From Rhodospirillaceae bacterium (GTDB lineage: Bacteria; Pseudomonadota; Alphaproteobacteria; MPNO01; UBA2964): a DNA stretch of 16,427 bases. The notes beneath the pieces are model-generated. The model was not told where the DNA came from and ran no database searches. It saw nothing but the letters and a program-made list of their open reading frames with translations. A program made the position numbers and the translations under genes. Positions 13,598 to 16,427 of this stretch are shown here, in pieces. The stretch covers positions 1 to 16,427 of the forward strand of contig JABJKO010000150.1 of assembly GCA_018660305.1 (NCBI GenBank), given 5' to 3'. Every line of letters begins with the position of its first letter. Within the stretch, counting starts at the first letter, position 1.

Positions 13598-14284
13598 TCA
13601 AACGGCGGCGCGATCAACCAGTCTCTCGATGATCTCCGGCTTCCGATCGGTTGGTTGTGCCGAACCCTCATAGACCCAATGCAATTCGAAACGATAGGAA
13701 AGCTCCGGCCTGGTCGCGGTCACGCAATCGATCAATGTCTGCCACCATTCCGGCGGCCTTATGGTACAATGCGCGTTTTCGCCATTGGATAGGCATTTAC
13801 TCGCGGGATACATGGCAACCGTCGCAAAAATGAATTTACCGGCCTTGTCCACCATCTCCTGCAAAATCCATGGAAGGTCCTCTTTCGGGCAATGTTCCAA
13901 CACATCGGTACTGACGACGCCATCGAATTGTTTGGACGGCATTTTGCTGAATGCCCGAACACCCGGATCGAAACAGGCGACTTGTCTCACCCCCCAGTAT
14001 TTTCCGACATTCTTGAACTTGCTTCCGTCCGGCGTTTCCATGGTAACGTTTTTATATTGCTGCCCTTTTCCGGACCCGTAATCTAGAATTGTTTTTGCCT
14101 TGGTGTGACCGATAAGCCCTTTGACGGTTTCGGCGTGCGGCAAAAGACTGAAACCCTTGAAAACTTCTTCTGAATCGCTGCCTTCCTCACCGCCTTTTTT
14201 CGCATGCATTTCGCCATAGAGGCGGGTTAGCTCCTGATAGCGCGGACTGGGATTTTCTCGGCTGTAGGGCTGAATGTTTTCCAT
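13598..14284 (-). CDS. Class I SAM-dependent methyltransferase
   Basis: A 228-residue Rossmann-type methyltransferase with motif I ILDYGSGKG (66-74), FDP (105-107) and the post-motif DVLEHCPKEDLPWIL (127-141), followed by a strand FIFATVAMYPASK (151-163). The final third, with ENAHCTIRPPEWW (169-181), resembles methyltransferases found in surface-polysaccharide and flagellin-glycan clusters. The substrate is unknown. The ATG at 14282-14284 has GAGG with a 5-base spacer. It follows the TPR-glycosyltransferase gene by 30 bases on the same strand and is likely co-transcribed. Its G+C is clearly lower than that of its neighbours (for example 24 of 60 bases at 14041-14100, against 35 of 60 at 421-480 in bclA), which suggests transfer or relaxed selection. 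Confidence 0.83.
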   Translation of the reverse strand: MENIQPYSRENPSPRYQELTRLYGEMHAKKGGEEGSDSEEVFKGFSLLPHAETVKGLIGHTKAKTILDYGSGKGQQYKNVTMETPDGSKFKNVGKYWGVRQVACFDPGVRAFSKMPSKQFDGVVSTDVLEHCPKEDLPWILQEMVDKAGKFIFATVAMYPASKCLSNGENAHCTIRPPEWWQTLIDCVTATRPELSYRFELHWVYEGSAQPTDRKPEIIERLVDRAAV

Positions 14285-14314
14285 GATGGCCTCGTTTGTT
14301 TTGCCGGATGAGTG

Positions 14315-16054
14315 TCAGCTCGCCGCTTTCGCGGCGGGTGAAAACGCCTGACTCTCGCCGGCGAGTTGGGATGTGGCGGGTAGCCAGTCTCCGTCGGGCA
14401 TTTGACGAAAGAGTTTGGATCCCGGAAACCAGGGCGATTCCGAACCGGATGACATCCATCGGAATTCCGCCGGATAGGGCACGATGACATGACTGTCCCG
14501 CCCGCATGCTGCGCGCAGGTGGGTGTTGGTGTTGCTGACACCAATATAGACATCGAGAAGCGAACACAGGGCGAGCATTGCTTCCAGGTCGGAATTCAAA
14601 CCGCTGAGATCGAGCACCGGACAACCGACGGCGCGCGAAAAGGCAAGTACCTCGCCGTCGCCCGGATTACGTTGGAGAATCACAATCGAGCCGCTTCGCC
14701 CGGCAACGGCCCGCGCGAAACCCTCCATCGGAACCTCTTTATGGAGAAGCCTTTTGTCGCCAATGCTGCCGGCCCGCCATGTCACGCCAATGTAGGGTCC
14801 ACCGCCAAAGGCCGCCAACTGCTTGCCAATCTCAGCAACCCGGTCCGGAAGAGCCGAGAGCGCGACCGACGGCGGCAGCACATCGTTGTCACCGGCACCC
14901 ACCAGAAAGGGTAGATCACCGAGGGAAACCCGAAAATCATAATCCTCGCCCTGTTCCGGCCCGGCATGAATTTCGTCGACAATTTTCGCACGGCGCAGCA
15001 TCGGAGTAAGACGCTCATCGGAACGATAGGTCACGTGAGCCCCTCGTTCCCGAAGATGGCCGGCAAAGCGAAGAAAGAACAATTCATCGCCCAGCCCCTG
15101 GTCCGCTACCACCAGCACCCTCTTGCCGGATAAATCCGTGGGCAGTGTATTCCGATGATATGAACGGCCGGCGGCGGCCATACTGTTGGGGGCGTCAGCA
15201 TCACGCACGCTCTGGCGCGCCAGATAATCCTGCCAACCGGCAGCAAAATTCCCGCACATCAGATTGACCAGCGCCCTTCCGAAACGGGCGTCGGCACTAT
15301 CGGGGTCACGCGCCAGCCCATCGTCGAAGCTCGTCAACGCATCGTCATATCGTTCGAGCCGGGAGAGAATTAGCGCCTTGTCCACATGGAGCGCGGGATC
15401 ATTTTCATCATGGGCCAGCGCCGTCGCGACCGACGACAGGCCCTCGGCATATTGCCCCGTTTCGGAACAAATCCGGATATTTTCTTTATGCGCTCTGGGG
15501 TTTTGCGGTTCCTTGGTGAGCGCCCTTTTCAGATACAATTGAGCACTGGCGGCGTCACCATCGGCAAAAGCCGCGCGCGCGGCGTCGACGAGAATATCCA
15601 CATTATCGCGGGCAACGGCGAGTACCGCGCTAAAACTCTCAAGCGCAGATTTGTTTTTGCCCAGTTCCAGCCGGGCACGCCCTAAATTCACCACGATATC
15701 CATGTCGCCCGGCGTGCGGCTGAGAGCCCCCATAAAGTGCGTCTCCGCCTCTTCAAAACGTTTTACGCCGGCGAGGGCCGCGCCCAGATTGCATTGGATA
15801 GCTGCATCGCCCGGTCTCAGCGAATGGGCCCGCAGCAGCGGATCGACGGCAAGCGCCTCATTCTCCGACATCAAATGGATGCCGCCCAGCAGGTTGAGCG
15901 CGTCCACGTTATTTGGCTCGCGGGCGAGGATGAGTTTGCATTGTTTCGCCGCTTTCGAGTGATCCTGGCGCTGGACCGATTTCATGACGGATTTAATCGA
16001 CGGCGCAGGCGGCGTCGCGGCGTTTTTTGGCCGCCTCTTCTTTGAACTTGGCAT
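14315..16054 (-). CDS. TPR-repeat protein fused to a glycosyltransferase-like (GT9/ADP-heptose type) domain
   Basis: The 579 residues form two parts. A basic N-terminus (SSKKRRPK) leads into about seven tetratricopeptide repeats (about 20-270), helical protein-binding units with the usual AL..LG and A...F..AL spacing. The C-terminal half (about 310-575) resembles GT-B glycosyltransferases of the ADP-heptosyltransferase type, with VLVVADQGLGDELFFLRF (313-330), YIGVTWRAGS (421-430) and LLDVYIGVSNTNTHLRAA (499-516), the last being the nucleotide-sugar-binding end. Such fusions occur in bacterial glycan and protein-glycosylation loci, where the TPR part may hold the acceptor protein. The acceptor and donor are unknown. 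No signal peptide is visible, so it should be cytosolic. The ATG at 16052-16054 has a weak ribosome site. Confidence 0.82.
   Translation of the reverse strand: MPSSKKRRPKNAATPPAPSIKSVMKSVQRQDHSKAAKQCKLILAREPNNVDALNLLGGIHLMSENEALAVDPLLRAHSLRPGDAAIQCNLGAALAGVKRFEEAETHFMGALSRTPGDMDIVVNLGRARLELGKNKSALESFSAVLAVARDNVDILVDAARAAFADGDAASAQLYLKRALTKEPQNPRAHKENIRICSETGQYAEGLSSVATALAHDENDPALHVDKALILSRLERYDDALTSFDDGLARDPDSADARFGRALVNLMCGNFAAGWQDYLARQSVRDADAPNSMAAAGRSYHRNTLPTDLSGKRVLVVADQGLGDELFFLRFAGHLRERGAHVTYRSDERLTPMLRRAKIVDEIHAGPEQGEDYDFRVSLGDLPFLVGAGDNDVLPPSVALSALPDRVAEIGKQLAAFGGGPYIGVTWRAGSIGDKRLLHKEVPMEGFARAVAGRSGSIVILQRNPGDGEVLAFSRAVGCPVLDLSGLNSDLEAMLALCSLLDVYIGVSNTNTHLRAACGRDSHVIVPYPAEFRWMSSGSESPWFPGSKLFRQMPDGDWLPATSQLAGESQAFSPAAKAAS
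14321..14336 (-). other. GAAA-tetraloop hairpin at the end of the TPR gene
   Basis: CGCCGC/GCGGCG forms a perfect 6-bp stem with, on the minus strand, a GAAA tetraloop. It covers the last codons of the TPR-glycosyltransferase gene, starting 3 bases before its TGA. There is no T-run, so it is not a standard terminator. It could stabilise an mRNA end or temper read-through into the methyltransferase gene, or it could be a by-product of the alanine-rich coding sequence. Confidence 0.3.
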
Positions 16055-16233
16055 CCGCGAGCATTCTTATCCGGAGGGCTGGAGAATGCGCCGATGCTCC
16101 CGCCGAAATGTTTCGAATAGGTAAAGTAAATACCAATAAGCGTGGCAGATTTTACGCAAGGCGCCGCTCCCGGCTACCCAATGAGGGCGTCAGGGGTTAG
16201 ATTTCACCCTTCAGGGAGCGATGAGGTGTTTCC

Positions 16234-16427
16234 ATGCGTAGCTTCGATCAGCATAAGCTGAAACTCGGCCTGTTCGGGCTCAACTGTTCCGGCGGCCTGT
16301 CGGCGACCCTGGTGCCCGAGCGCTGGGAAGGCACGTGGGAGCAGAACCTGGCCGCCGCGCACATGGCCGATGAGGCAGGGCTTGATTTCCTGCTGCCGCT
16401 GGGGCGCTGGAAAGGCTATGGCGGGGA
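16234..16427 (+). CDS. Luciferase-like (LLM class) flavin-dependent oxidoreductase, N-terminal part
   Basis: The first 64 codons are present and the gene runs off the right edge. The N-terminal strand KLGLFGLNCSGG, a following PERWEGTWEQNLAAAHMADE segment, and DFLLPLGRWKGYGG are typical of the FMNH2-dependent monooxygenase group that includes alkanesulfonate, dimethylsulfone and pyrimidine (RutA) monooxygenases. Those enzymes use reduced flavin from a partner reductase to oxidise or cleave small organic compounds. ATG 16234 has AGG 7 bases upstream within GATGAGGTG, and no nearer in-frame start fits better. It is divergent from the TPR-glycosyltransferase gene across about 180 bases. The substrate group cannot be decided from this fragment. 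Confidence 0.8.
   Translation, partial: MRSFDQHKLKLGLFGLNCSGGLSATLVPERWEGTWEQNLAAAHMADEAGLDFLLPLGRWKGYGG

Overview
The window reads as G+C-rich chromosomal DNA (58-63 % in the stretches counted by hand) from a proteobacterium, most likely an alphaproteobacterium of the Rhodospirillales/marine type. That placement is inference from protein style: BoxB/BoxC, a stand-alone CheY-like regulator with a YFGP...DRR tail, and TPR-glycosyltransferase and FkbM genes. It also rests on the intergenic GTCATCCCGG repeat. No rRNA, tRNA, CRISPR array, integrase or insertion sequence was seen.

Region 1 (about 1-7,990) is an aerobic aromatic-acid locus. It holds benzoate-CoA ligase (bclA, minus strand) and a divergent FAD monooxygenase of the 3-hydroxybenzoate 6-hydroxylase type (plus strand). 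Convergent to that are boxB and boxC (minus strand, transcribed boxC then boxB, 2 nt apart), with a family III CoA-transferase upstream. BclA makes benzoyl-CoA, BoxB epoxidises it, and BoxC opens the ring hydrolytically. The BoxA reductase, the semialdehyde dehydrogenase and the gentisate-ring-cleavage genes that would complete the two routes are not in the window. A good sigma70-like promoter with a palindrome across its start point lies upstream of boxC. A second candidate promoter, with TGCATGCA in its spacer, lies upstream of the CoA-transferase.

Region 2 (8,289-13,564) begins with a single-domain response regulator. Convergent to it is a compact minus-strand operon: VOC/glyoxalase protein, an unrecognised 179-aa protein, a DadA-like FAD amino-acid oxidoreductase, then an FkbM methyltransferase. 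Gaps in this operon are 8, 0 and 12 nt. An AMP-forming acyl-CoA synthetase is divergent from it, across a 124-bp control region with direct and inverted repeats. The unrecognised protein and the logic of this operon are the least explained part of the window.

Region 3 (13,598-16,054) is a two-gene minus-strand unit: a TPR-glycosyltransferase-like protein followed by a class I methyltransferase of noticeably lower G+C. This looks like a surface-glycan or protein-glycosylation module. The right edge carries the first 64 codons of a luciferase-like flavin oxidoreductase (plus strand). The left edge may carry the last codons of another gene.
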